A stretch of 64,000 nt of DNA from DASSFG01 sp035547915 (GTDB taxonomy: Bacteria; Planctomycetota; Planctomycetia; Pirellulales; JAICIG01): contig DASZTS010000116.1 in NCBI GenBank assembly GCA_035547915.1, positions 1 to 64,000 of the forward strand, in the 5' to 3' direction. This document shows positions 42,477-51,493 of this stretch, one piece after another. Within the stretch, counting starts at the first letter, position 1; every line of letters begins with the position of its first letter. The notes beneath the pieces were generated by a model. The model saw only the letters and a program-made list of their open reading frames with translations, made no database searches and was not told the origin of the DNA. The translations under genes were made by a program, and so were the position numbers.

Positions 42477-43724
42477 ATGAGAAAACCTCGTAGTTGTCTT
42501 GCTCGGATGCTCTTGCTGGGTTCGATGGCGATCGCCGTTTGCCATCAGGGCGTGGCGGTTGCCGCCGAAAAGCTCAAAATCGAGGTGCGCGAGACGGCTG
42601 GGATCAGGCGATTCGGCTATCCGATTGCGCTCGCGTTACCTGATCTTCCGTTGGCGAGCGCCGACGGGCACCTTCGTTTGCGCGAGGATGGCAAGCCGGT
42701 ATCGGCGCAATTCCGGCAGGACCAAACAGGGGGCGATGCCGGTCCCTGGTGGCTGGACTTCAATATCAGCATGATGCCCCACGAAATCCGAAACTTCGTT
42801 TTGGAATATGGGCCGGATGTAATGGCCGACCCGGAACCGACCGGACTGGTGCTCGAGCAAACCCCGAACGGTCTCGATATTCGCAACGGAAACCATCTCA
42901 CCTGGACGCTCGGCCGCGGCCCGCGCGACCTGCTAACGTCGGTCAATGTCGCCGGCGTGCAGCATCTGCGTCCCGTGGGAACGCGGCTCGGCATCGAAGG
43001 CCCGCACGGCCTACTCGATGACCTCGGCGATGAGACGCGCGCCCCGCGAATCATTCGATCCGGCCCGTTGGCCGTCGCCATCCGCTACGAATTTACGCCG
43101 CGCACATCGGAATTGGCGGAAACAAAGTCGATCGTCGACCTCACGTTTCCGGTTTCGAAGAGCTGGGTACAGGTGGATTGGCGGATCGACGACGTTCGAC
43201 AAGCGGTGCGGTCGATGCACGTTGAGGTCGCCCAGAATCTCGATTCGCCGACCGAGACGGAGCCAACGCTCATCGACTTTGGCGCGGCTTCGCTGGTCTA
43301 TATGTCACTGCCCGCTGGAACGGCGGGCAAATTGCAAGCGGCTCCTGCCGCGACGGAGCCACAGACCCCGGCACGGCAAATGTGGAACGTTTTGCGAGGA
43401 AATCGGAATCGCCTCGAGCCCTTCACGGCGCGGCCGGCCGTCGCCGGCGGTGATGCCGAAGGTTGGGCGCATGTCATGGACCGCACTCGCTGCCTTGCGC
43501 TGGCGGTCGATGGGTTCGGCCGCGGCGGCGACGATTCGATCGAGACCACGGCCGAAGGGAACGTGAGCATCGTGCGGCGATTCGCGGCCAGAGAAACCGC
43601 TCGTGCCGCGACAAAGCGTCTTACATTCTGGCTGCATTTTGTCGGCTTTCCACCACATGTGACTGCGGCGACGAGTCCGCAATCGATGTTGTCGCCTTTG
43701 GTCGTGCGAGTGAGTAAGCTCTGA
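42477..43724 (+). CDS. Exported protein of unknown function, sulfatase partner
   Basis: A 415-residue exported protein with signal peptide (MLLLGSMAIAVCHQGVAVAA). The mature part looks beta-rich with many Gly/Asp turns (RRFGYPIALALPDLPL, PHEIRNFVLEYGPDVM, SWVQVDWRIDDVRQAVRSMH, FWLHFVGFPPHV). No catalytic motif or family recognised. It starts 13 bp after the sulfatase stop, which suggests both act on the same substrate, for example as a polysaccharide-binding or accessory protein; this is inference from position. Confidence 0.65.
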   Translation: MRKPRSCLARMLLLGSMAIAVCHQGVAVAAEKLKIEVRETAGIRRFGYPIALALPDLPLASADGHLRLREDGKPVSAQFRQDQTGGDAGPWWLDFNISMMPHEIRNFVLEYGPDVMADPEPTGLVLEQTPNGLDIRNGNHLTWTLGRGPRDLLTSVNVAGVQHLRPVGTRLGIEGPHGLLDDLGDETRAPRIIRSGPLAVAIRYEFTPRTSELAETKSIVDLTFPVSKSWVQVDWRIDDVRQAVRSMHVEVAQNLDSPTETEPTLIDFGAASLVYMSLPAGTAGKLQAAPAATEPQTPARQMWNVLRGNRNRLEPFTARPAVAGGDAEGWAHVMDRTRCLALAVDGFGRGGDDSIETTAEGNVSIVRRFAARETARAATKRLTFWLHFVGFPPHVTAATSPQSMLSPLVVRVSKL

Positions 43725-43835
43725 CGCGGTGGCGCCGTTCTTCAGCGCAGGCGATCATCCATCCGCGGTGGGAACGTCGGTTGACGCAACGGACTTGGTG
43801 GATCGACCAACCTCGCCCCGCAGCCAGGAATGAAG

Positions 43836-45122
43836 TTAGGCCGCCTTCTTCAGTTGCTTTATCGCGGCATGCTTGCAATCGCGGAGGAGATTCCGAAATT
43901 TCCAGATATGCGACGATTCGGTCGCCTGGAGCGCTTCTTGCAGTTGCATCGCGACGGCTTCGACTTCCTTCCGTCGCGCTTCGGATTCCGCATAGAGTTG
44001 ATTGACGGCACCGAGTTTTCGCAGGGCTTCCGTAAGACGTTCCTTCGCGTGATTCGTCGCCTCCTCCCGTTCGGCGAGCGTCTCTTGGAGTGCCGCGTAG
44101 GCTTGTTGCTGCGCTGCAATCGTCGATTGCCATTCACGCCGCTCGTCGGCTTCGCGGCCGAGGCGCTTCTCGGTCTCGTGCCAGAAGGGCCCCAGAAAGA
44201 AGGCGGCGAGTTCGCGCACGTCTGGATCGGGATCGTCGAGTAGAGATCGATATTCGTCGGTCCGCAAGCCGTTGATGAGGCCCAGCGTCGATTTACTCCA
44301 CGAGTCGCTGCGCCGCGCGGCGGCCCGCACCACGGGCGGACCGAAGACGCTGAGCACACCGCTGCGACGAAAAGCGGGTTCCACGTCGGCATATTCGCGG
44401 CTTGCGAGCCGGTCGTAGATCGCGTTGAGCACCGTGAGCTGCTTTTCCGATTTCATCCCATTGGTGCAGTAGCTCTGCGGCAAGTCCGTCAGCAAGGCGA
44501 GCATCTCGGGCACGTGGCACATTCCCTCGCGGAAGGCGACGACCAAGCTGAGGAACCAGTCGGAGTGCCATTCCAGGTCGGGTAGTAAGCCGCCAGCGGC
44601 TTCGAACGACGACCGTTTCAAGATGGACGCGTGGCCGGGAATGCTGCTATGTGCGATCCGTTTCTCGAATTCGTCGGGCGCGAAGTACCGCGGCGTCGTA
44701 CACCAGCCACTGGGGTTCGGTCTGATTTCGCCCGTCACTCCGTTGACGATTGAAAAATAGGCGCTACAGACCCCTGCTTGCGGGTTGGCTTCCATGGTAC
44801 CGACCATCTTCTCGACGAAGCCGGGCAAGACATAGTCGTCGGAGGCCACGCAGTAGATATATTTGCCGGTCGCGTGCGCCATTCCGATGCGCACGCTCTC
44901 GTTCGTGCGACGGTTCTGCGCGTTGGTGATCACCTTGATCATCGAGTAGTCGCGCGCGAAGGCTTCCAGTATGGCCGGCGTGTCGTCGGTCGAGGCATCG
45001 TTGACGACGATGATCTCGGCCGGGGCGACCGATTGGGTAACCAACGCCTGCAAAGCGCGCGGTAGGTACTTGGCGTGGTTGTAGGTTGGTATGACGACGG
45101 AGAGATCTGCGGTGGTACTCAT
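43836..45122 (-). CDS. Family 2 glycosyltransferase with C-terminal coiled coil
   Basis: A 428-residue GT-A enzyme: SVVIPTYNHAKYLPRALQAL at the N-terminus, EIIVVNDASTDDTPAIL (nucleotide-sugar binding Asp), IYCVASDDYVLPG (DXD-type SDD motif) and DLEWHSDWFLSL. The last 120 residues (about 305-425) are strongly helical and Glu/Gln/Ala/Arg-rich (EWQSTIAAQQQAYAALQETL), a coiled coil that could mediate oligomerisation or recruitment. It is convergent with the sulfatase partner gene and divergent from the ThDP cluster that starts 300 bp away, so it may be the glycosyltransferase that uses the cluster's product. Sugar and acceptor unknown. Confidence 0.85.
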   Translation of the reverse strand: MSTTADLSVVIPTYNHAKYLPRALQALVTQSVAPAEIIVVNDASTDDTPAILEAFARDYSMIKVITNAQNRRTNESVRIGMAHATGKYIYCVASDDYVLPGFVEKMVGTMEANPQAGVCSAYFSIVNGVTGEIRPNPSGWCTTPRYFAPDEFEKRIAHSSIPGHASILKRSSFEAAGGLLPDLEWHSDWFLSLVVAFREGMCHVPEMLALLTDLPQSYCTNGMKSEKQLTVLNAIYDRLASREYADVEPAFRRSGVLSVFGPPVVRAAARRSDSWSKSTLGLINGLRTDEYRSLLDDPDPDVRELAAFFLGPFWHETEKRLGREADERREWQSTIAAQQQAYAALQETLAEREEATNHAKERLTEALRKLGAVNQLYAESEARRKEVEAVAMQLQEALQATESSHIWKFRNLLRDCKHAAIKQLKKAA

Positions 45123-45418
45123 GTTAAAGATCGCCTTACGCGCAGGATCGAGCGCGGAACCCGGATTTGCGCAGGAGATGTAAACGGTCCGGGCAGTAAT
45201 TGCAAGATCAGATGCGACCCCATGATCCGCTGTCCGCCGGCGATTGGCGTTGACAGCATAGGTGGTGCCGCCTACAAGTTCCCGACCCAGGTAGGGCCAA
45301 CAGGCGCCGACAGACGGCCGTTACCGCAAGTCCGGAAAACCGTGCTGCGCCGGCAGGACCGGGTGTGGTACTCGGTGGGCCGCCTCCCTTCGGTCGAAAA
45401 AGCCAGACAGGTCTTTAC

Positions 45419-46426
45419 GTGCAGATAGAACGATCGCGTCGGCTCTTGCGGTCGATGCTCCGCATCCGCCTGATCGAAGAAGGCATCGCCGAACTCTACG
45501 CCGAACAGCAGATGCGCTGCCCGGTGCACCTTTGCATCGGACAAGAAGCCGTCTCGGCGGGGGTATGTGATGTGCTCGGCGCCGACGATCAGGTCATGAG
45601 CAGCCACCGCGCTCACGGGCACTATCTGGCGAAGGGCGGTAATCTGCCAGCCATGATGGCCGAGATGTATGGCAAGGCCACGGGGTGTTCCGGCGGCATG
45701 GGCGGGTCGATGCACCTCATCGATCTGGCGGCCGGCTTTGTGGGCGCCACGCCGATCGTGGGCAGCACGATCCCGATTTCCGTCGGCTTGGCCTTCGCCT
45801 CGCTGCTGCGCGGCGAACCGCGCGTCGTGGTGGCCTTCTTCGGCGAGGGCGCCACGGAAGAGGGCACTTTTCATGAAGCATTGAACTTCGCGGCGCTCAA
45901 GCGGCTGAGCATACTCTTCGTTTGCGAAAACAACCTCTATTCCGTCTATTCGCCGTTGTCGGTGCGACGACCCGCAGGGCGGCCGATTTACAGGTTGGCC
46001 GACGGGCATGGCATCGAGAGTCGGCAAGGTGACGGCAACGACGTTGAGGAAGTGCATGCCTTGGCCCAGGAGGCGCTCGGCCAGATTCGCGCGGGGGCCG
46101 GTCCCATGTTCCTCGAGTTTGCCACGTATCGCTGGCGAGAGCATTGCGGTCCCAATTTCGACAACCGCATCGGTTACCGCACGGAGGAAGAGTTTCTCCG
46201 CTGGCGTGAGCAGTGCCCGGTCGAGCGGCAGCGACGGAAAGGCATCGAAAACGGCTGGCTTTCCGAGTCGGATGTAAAGGGCTGGTCTGATGAGATTCGA
46301 GACGAATTCTCCGCGGCCGTCGCCTTCGCTAAAGCAAGCCATTGGCCCGAGACACGGACGATGCTCGACCACGTCTACTCCGCGGCAAACAGCCCGACCG
46401 TCGAGGTCGGCCGACGCGCTGCCTGA
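45419..46426 (+). CDS. ThDP-dependent dehydrogenase E1 component, alpha subunit
   Basis: A 335-residue alpha subunit with the GTG start at 45419 (AGG a few bases upstream; the frame is open to 45365, so the start is not certain). It binds ThDP through the motif VAFFGEGATEEGTFHEALNF ... LFVCENNLYS (the GDG-to-NN signature, here GEG) and has MSSHRAHGHYLAKGG and GCSGGMGGSMHLI, standard for E1 alpha of branched-chain or acetoin-type 2-oxo acid dehydrogenases. No E2 lipoyl acyltransferase or E3 is encoded in the window, so the alpha/beta pair more likely acts alone, as in some polysaccharide clusters. First gene of the plus-strand cluster; stop is 6 bp before the beta gene. Confidence 0.88.
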   Translation: MQIERSRRLLRSMLRIRLIEEGIAELYAEQQMRCPVHLCIGQEAVSAGVCDVLGADDQVMSSHRAHGHYLAKGGNLPAMMAEMYGKATGCSGGMGGSMHLIDLAAGFVGATPIVGSTIPISVGLAFASLLRGEPRVVVAFFGEGATEEGTFHEALNFAALKRLSILFVCENNLYSVYSPLSVRRPAGRPIYRLADGHGIESRQGDGNDVEEVHALAQEALGQIRAGAGPMFLEFATYRWREHCGPNFDNRIGYRTEEEFLRWREQCPVERQRRKGIENGWLSESDVKGWSDEIRDEFSAAVAFAKASHWPETRTMLDHVYSAANSPTVEVGRRAA

Positions 46427-46432
46427 GCGGCG

Positions 46433-47530
46433 ATGCCCTCCACCTACACGATGAGAGACAGCAACCCAACCTCGATGGCTCGCGAACTGAAATACTGCCA
46501 GGCCGTGCATGAAGCGATCGACCTGTGCATGGGCGCCGACCCATCGGTGTACGTGATCGGGCTCGGCGTCACCGATCCCAAGGGCATATTCGGTACGACG
46601 CTCGGCTTGGAGCAGAAATACGGTAGCAGCCGCGTGATGGACATGCCCTGTGCCGAGAACGGCATGACGGGGGTGGTCCTCGGTTCCGCGTTGGCCGGCA
46701 TGCGTCCCATCATGGTGCACCAGCGAATCGACTTCGCTTTGCTGGCGATGGAGCAGATCGTCAATCAAGCGGCCAAATGGCACTACATGTTCGGTGGCCG
46801 CAAGTCGGCGCCGTTGGTCATCCGCCTGCTGGTCGGCCGTGGCTGGGGGCAAGGCCCGCAACACTCTCAGAGCCTGCACTCCTGGTTTGCGCACGTCCCG
46901 GGCTTGAAGGTCGTGCTGCCCAGCACACCACACGATGCCAAGGGGCTGCTGATCTCAGCGATCGAAGACGACAATCCGGTGATCTTTGTAGAGCACCGTT
47001 GGCTGCACAACATCAGCGGGCCGGTGCCGGAGGGAACTTATCGCGTGCCGATCGGAGAGGCGAGGGTCTTGCGCCGCGGCAGCGATCTGACCATCGTGGC
47101 CTTGTCGCACATGGCACTCGACGCCCACCGCGCCGCCCAGACGCTGGCTGGTGAAGGGATCGAGACGGAAGTCATCGATCCGCGCAGTATCCGGCCATTC
47201 GACGAGCAGACCGTGTTTGAATCGGTGCGGCGAACCGGCCGGCTGCTGGTGGCAGATACAAGTTGGCGGCATGCAGGGTTTGCAGCCGAAGTGGTGGCCC
47301 GCGTTGCCGAAGAACTGGGGGGCCGGTTGAAGTGCCCGCCACGACGCATCGCGCTGCCCGACTGCCCGACACCGACTAGTCCGGCCCTGGCTGCGGAGTT
47401 CTATCCCACGGCGAACCACATTGTGTCGGCCGCGTGCGAGATGGTCCAAGCGCGTGCGTGGCGGCCCACCGTCGTTCCGACGCCGTTCAGCTTGGACGTG
47501 CCGGATCCCAGCTTCACGGGTCCCTTTTAG
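46433..47530 (+). CDS. ThDP-dependent dehydrogenase E1 component, beta subunit
   Basis: A 365-residue beta subunit that pairs with the preceding alpha subunit. It contains MDMPCAENGMTGVVLGSALA (the Glu here activates ThDP), GMRPIMVHQRIDFALLAMEQ, SLHSWFAHVPGLKVVLPSTP and the C-terminal transketolase-type domain DLTIVALSHMALDAH ... VIDPRSIRPFDEQTV. Length is slightly above the usual 325 because of a C-terminal tail (RPTVVPTPFSLDVP). The adjacent alpha gene and the lack of E2/E3 suggest use in carbon-carbon bond chemistry in sugar synthesis. Confidence 0.88.
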   Translation: MPSTYTMRDSNPTSMARELKYCQAVHEAIDLCMGADPSVYVIGLGVTDPKGIFGTTLGLEQKYGSSRVMDMPCAENGMTGVVLGSALAGMRPIMVHQRIDFALLAMEQIVNQAAKWHYMFGGRKSAPLVIRLLVGRGWGQGPQHSQSLHSWFAHVPGLKVVLPSTPHDAKGLLISAIEDDNPVIFVEHRWLHNISGPVPEGTYRVPIGEARVLRRGSDLTIVALSHMALDAHRAAQTLAGEGIETEVIDPRSIRPFDEQTVFESVRRTGRLLVADTSWRHAGFAAEVVARVAEELGGRLKCPPRRIALPDCPTPTSPALAAEFYPTANHIVSAACEMVQARAWRPTVVPTPFSLDVPDPSFTGPF

Positions 47531-47602
47531 GGTTCCGCCAAGACTGTGATGGCGCGGTCCGCCGTCCGAGTTTTTACGTACGCCTGATTCATCGAGGCTC
47601 GA

Positions 47603-48595
47603 ATGATGCAAAAGATCGCCGTCCTCGGCAGCAATTCGTTTTCGGGTGCCGACTTTATCGATCTGTTGCTGGAATCGCCGCAACGGAAGGTACTAGGCAT
47701 CAGCCGTTCGCCGGAAAAGGGGCGATTATTCTTGCCCTACCAACGCTGGAATGATGGCCGATTCCGCTTCCGCCAACTCGACCTCAACCATCATGCCGAT
47801 GAGGTCTTGGCGGAACTCGATCGCTTTCAGCCGGACGCGGTGGTCAATTTTGCAGCCCAGAGTGAGGTGGCCCCTAGCTGGCAGCACCCGGAGCATTGGT
47901 TCCAGACCAACGTGGTCGCCCTGGCCAAGTTGCTGAATCCTCTCAAAGACCGACCGTACCTGAAGAAATACGTTCACATTTCGTCGCCCGAGGTCTACGG
48001 CACGTGCGAGGGGCGCGTGACCGAAGCGACTCCGGTCAACCCAAGCACTCCCTATGCGGCCTCGAAGGCGGCGGCCGATCTCTTTCTGGCGACGCTCGTC
48101 AAGAATTTTCAATTTCCGCTGGTGACCATTCGGGCCACGAACGTATATGGCGCCCACCAGCAACTTTGGAAGATCATCCCGCGGTCGGCGATCTACCTGC
48201 TGCAAAATCGCCCGATCTCGCTGCATGGCGGCGGAACGGCCGTTAAGTCCTATATCCACATCCGCGACGTATCGCGAGGTGAGTTGCTGGCGATGGAGCA
48301 GGGCCGGCCTGGAACGATGTACCACCTTTCGCCCGATCGGGGTTACGCCGTCCGTGAAGTCGTCGAACGAATCTGCCGCCGCCTGGGCCGAGATTTCGCC
48401 ACCTCGGTCGTCACGGTCGGCGAACGCCTCGGCCAGGATGCGGCCTATGTGATCGACTCGAGTCGAGCGCGGAACGAATTGGGGTGGCGGCCGCAGATCG
48501 AGCTCGACGAGGGACTTCGCGAAGTGGTGAACTGGGTCGAAAAGAACTTCGACGAGATCGGCTCGCAGCCGTTGGAATATCGCCATGCCGCGTAA
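47603..48595 (+). CDS. NAD-dependent sugar-nucleotide dehydratase/epimerase
   Basis: A 330-residue extended short-chain reductase like the dTDP-glucose/GDP-mannose 4,6-dehydratase group: VVNFAAQSEVAPSW, VHISSPEVYGTCEG, TPYAASKAAADLF (YxxxK) and TIRATNVYGAHQQLWKIIPR. The NAD motif reads AVLGSNSFSGADF, with Ser in place of the middle Gly of GxxGxxG, as in a subset of epimerases. A 4,6-dehydratase would supply a 4-keto-6-deoxy sugar, the typical acceptor for ThDP-dependent branching enzymes; this fits the neighbouring IlvB-like gene. The exact sugar nucleotide is not determined. Confidence 0.8.
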   Translation: MMQKIAVLGSNSFSGADFIDLLLESPQRKVLGISRSPEKGRLFLPYQRWNDGRFRFRQLDLNHHADEVLAELDRFQPDAVVNFAAQSEVAPSWQHPEHWFQTNVVALAKLLNPLKDRPYLKKYVHISSPEVYGTCEGRVTEATPVNPSTPYAASKAAADLFLATLVKNFQFPLVTIRATNVYGAHQQLWKIIPRSAIYLLQNRPISLHGGGTAVKSYIHIRDVSRGELLAMEQGRPGTMYHLSPDRGYAVREVVERICRRLGRDFATSVVTVGERLGQDAAYVIDSSRARNELGWRPQIELDEGLREVVNWVEKNFDEIGSQPLEYRHAA

Positions 48596-48866
48596 CAAAG
48601 CTGGCTAAGCGATATTCTATCGAACGGGCCGCTGGGGTATCATCCCGCCCGCTCCATTCTGCTTATGTCTCCGAATCGCTGGTGACAATCCCGACCAAGG
48701 ATCGTCGCCGGCCTGGTTAGCAGCGATTTTTGCGACCGGCCAATCGATGTGCATGGGCGCAAGGTCGAGGAATCAACCGCGCTGGGGCAACGCTTGGGGC
48801 GCCAGCTTCTCAAGGCTGAGCGGATACATACAAACTTTGTCGCGCAGGGAATGCGAGGCTCGTGGC

Positions 48867-50714
48867 ATGAAGCTCTCCGATTACGTGGCGACGTTCCTGG
48901 CCAGTCAGGGCATCCGGCATGTGTTCGCCGTCTCCGGCGGGGCATCGCTGCATTTGATTCATTCCATCGCCGAAACCGAGGGCACTTCTTTCGTCTGCCC
49001 ACTGCACGAGCAGGCCGGCGCGATGGCAGCCGACGGCTACGCCCGCGTCACGGGGAATCTGGGCGCGGCTCTGGCCACCAGCGGGCCCGGCGCGACCAAC
49101 CTCCTTACGGGGGCGTGCTGTGCGTATTACGACTCGGTGCCGATGATTTTTATCACCGGGCAGGTGTCGACGTTTCGCGCCAAGGGCGACACAGGGGTGC
49201 GCCAGATCGGCTTCCAAGAAACCGACACGGTCGACATCTTTCGCCCTGTCACCAAGTACGCCGTCCAGGTCGATCGGCCGGAACGCATCCGCTACGAGCT
49301 GGAGAATGCCTGCCACATCGCACGCTCGGGCCGACCGGGTCCCGTTTTGCTCGACATCCCCGATGACGTGCAACGTGCCCAGGTCGATGCGGATCGGTTG
49401 GTGGGCTACACACCACCGCCCGTTGGCGATCGATCCGATTTGAGTGCGGCCTTGGCTCAGTGCAAGGCCTGGATTGCCGAAGCGAAACGGCCCGTCGTGG
49501 TACTCGGTTGGGGCGTGCGTTTATCCGGCGCCGCCGCGCTTGCGCGCGAAGTTATCGACCGGCTTGGTCTGCCCGTGGCGCCGACCTGGGCCATGGCCGA
49601 CCTGTTACCGGCCGACCATCCATTGCGCATCGGCACCTTCGGCACCCACGGAACGCGCCATGCCAACTTTGCGGTGCAGAACGCCGACCTCATCGTCTCC
49701 GTCGGATCGCGGTTGGATACGAAGGCGACGGGTAGTCCTCCTGCGACGTTTGCCCGCGAAGCCCGCAAAATCGTGGTCGATATCGACGTCCATGAACTGC
49801 AAAAATTCCCTCGCTATGGCCTGAACATCGACCTGCCCATCGCGGCCGACGCCCGCGAGTTCTTCGCGGCGCTCTCCGTAGCCGTCGACCATGGCCCGCC
49901 GATCGCGGATTGGCTGAAACAGATCGAAGATTGGAAACGACGTTGGCCCGTCTGCCCGAGCGACTGGCAGCGGCAGGAAGACGTCAACCCGTATGTCTTC
50001 GTCAAGGCTCTCGCCCATGCCTGCCGCGAGGGCGAAGCCATCTTTCTCGACACAGGTTGCACGCTGGCCTGGTGCATGCAAGCGTTCGACTTCAAAGCCG
50101 GCCAACGACTGTTCCACGACTGGAACAACACGGCGATGGGCTGGGCGCTGCCGGCCAGCATCGGCGCCAGTTTTGCGCAAGGTGGTGGGCCCGTGGTCTG
50201 CGTCACCGGAGACGGCAGTCTACAGATGAATATTCAGGAATTGGCTACCGTCGTGCGACACAAGCTGCCCATCAAGTTGTTCTTGCTGAACAATCACGGC
50301 CACAGCATGATCCAGCAGACCCAGGATCAATGGCTCGGCTCGCGCTACTTTGCCTCCAGCGTGGCGGGAGGCCTGGCAGACCCCGATTATGTGGCGATCG
50401 CCAAAGCGTATGGGTTTCGTACGGTGACGCTGAGCCGGAATGCGGAGTTGGCGGTGGGAATCGCTGAAGTGATGGCCGCCGCCGGTCCGGTGTTCTGCCA
50501 TGTGGACGTTCGCGCCGAGCATCGCGTCACGCCGCAAGTCAAGTTCGGCCGTCCCAACGAGGATCCGGAGCCGCTGCTGCCGCGCCGCGAGTTTTTGGAC
50601 AACATGATCGTCAAACCGCTCGAGGTATCGACCCACGGTGCCGTTCCGGCGCCGCACATCACGCCCGCAAGAGTCGATACGGGGGCCCCCACCGAGAGCC
50701 GAGGTCGACGGTAG
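48867..50714 (+). CDS. IlvB-like ThDP-dependent enzyme
   Basis: A 615-residue protein starting at MKLSDYVATFLASQG; the frame is open further upstream. All three domains of the pyruvate-oxidase/acetolactate-synthase family are present: VCPLHEQAGAMAADGYARV (the catalytic Glu that activates ThDP), SGPGATNLLTGACCAYYDSV, a middle domain (VVVLGWGVRLSGAAALAREV) and the C-terminal ThDP site GDGSLQMNIQEL ... FLLNNHGHSMIQQ (GDG to NNHG). In housekeeping acetolactate synthase, ilvC and ilvN would be adjacent; here the neighbours are glycan genes. The family includes YerE, which adds an acetyl group to a 4-keto-deoxy sugar to make a branched-chain sugar, and I propose a similar role. FAD use cannot be read by eye. 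Confidence 0.82.
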   Translation: MKLSDYVATFLASQGIRHVFAVSGGASLHLIHSIAETEGTSFVCPLHEQAGAMAADGYARVTGNLGAALATSGPGATNLLTGACCAYYDSVPMIFITGQVSTFRAKGDTGVRQIGFQETDTVDIFRPVTKYAVQVDRPERIRYELENACHIARSGRPGPVLLDIPDDVQRAQVDADRLVGYTPPPVGDRSDLSAALAQCKAWIAEAKRPVVVLGWGVRLSGAAALAREVIDRLGLPVAPTWAMADLLPADHPLRIGTFGTHGTRHANFAVQNADLIVSVGSRLDTKATGSPPATFAREARKIVVDIDVHELQKFPRYGLNIDLPIAADAREFFAALSVAVDHGPPIADWLKQIEDWKRRWPVCPSDWQRQEDVNPYVFVKALAHACREGEAIFLDTGCTLAWCMQAFDFKAGQRLFHDWNNTAMGWALPASIGASFAQGGGPVVCVTGDGSLQMNIQELATVVRHKLPIKLFLLNNHGHSMIQQTQDQWLGSRYFASSVAGGLADPDYVAIAKAYGFRTVTLSRNAELAVGIAEVMAAAGPVFCHVDVRAEHRVTPQVKFGRPNEDPEPLLPRREFLDNMIVKPLEVSTHGAVPAPHITPARVDTGAPTESRGRR

Positions 50715-50779
50715 GCGCATCGTTTGAACTCCGACCGGCGTGTGCGGTCGACACCCAACCCAATCACCTTTTTCACACT

Positions 50780-51490
50780 ATGTCAATCAGCTATCTGTCC
50801 GAGCCACGAAATGCGGGCGAGGCGGCGGCCGGCCGCGAGATCGATCTCCTCGACCGCTACCCGCGCAGTAAACGACCCATCGACGAGCGCGCGGCTCTCA
50901 TCACCGATGATCATCGCCGCATCGCCCGCCAATTTGGCAAGGAGTTTTTCGACGGCGACCGGCTCTGCGGTTACGGCGGATATCACTACCATCCGCGGTT
51001 CTGGCAAGAGACGGTGCGCCGCATCCGAGACTACTACGGGTTGGCCGACGATGCGGCCATCCTCGATGTCGGCTGCGGCAAGGGTTTCATGCTGTACGAT
51101 TTTCAACAGTTGATGCCGCGCGCGACGCTGGCGGGTATCGACATTTCCAGCTATGCGCACGAGCAGGCGCTGCCGGCCGTTAAGCCGTTGTTGAAGGTCG
51201 GCTGCGCAACGCAACTCCCCTACGCCGACCGATCGTTCGACCTGGTGATATCGATCAACACGATCCATAACCTGCCGCTGGAAGGTTGTAAGCAATCGCT
51301 GCGCGAAATCGAGCGCGTTAGCCGCGGACATCGATTTGTCACCGTGGATGCCTGGCGCACCGACGCCGAGCGTGACCGGCTGCTGAAATGGATCCTCACC
51401 GCGCTGACCTACATGCACGTCGACGACTGGAAGCGGCTGTTCGCCGAAGTGGGATACACGGGCGATTATTACTGGTTTATTCCGGAGTAG
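50780..51490 (+). CDS. Class I SAM-dependent methyltransferase (glycan cluster)
   Basis: A 236-residue methyltransferase. Motif I: AILDVGCGKGFMLYDFQQLM; motif II ATLAGIDISSYAHEQ; motif post-I QLPYADRSFDLVISINTIHN (typical 'sugar/ubiquinone-like' methyltransferase pattern). Strong cluster context: it starts 65 bp after the IlvB-like gene and overlaps nothing, and the next gene follows after 3 bp. It could methylate a sugar nucleotide at O or C; the acceptor is unknown. Confidence 0.85.
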   Translation: MSISYLSEPRNAGEAAAGREIDLLDRYPRSKRPIDERAALITDDHRRIARQFGKEFFDGDRLCGYGGYHYHPRFWQETVRRIRDYYGLADDAAILDVGCGKGFMLYDFQQLMPRATLAGIDISSYAHEQALPAVKPLLKVGCATQLPYADRSFDLVISINTIHNLPLEGCKQSLREIERVSRGHRFVTVDAWRTDAERDRLLKWILTALTYMHVDDWKRLFAEVGYTGDYYWFIPE

Positions 51491-51493
51491 AGC

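Noticed and set aside
45272..46933. 553-codon open frame on the minus strand
   Set aside because: It runs antisense across the E1 alpha/beta genes. The GC-rich codon use leaves the opposite frame open; it has no family features, and the plus-strand genes are unambiguous.
48867..50714. Housekeeping acetolactate synthase (ilvB)
   Set aside because: The fold matches, but ilvN, ilvC and other branched-chain genes are absent and the neighbours are glycan genes; a specialised role is more likely, though not excluded.
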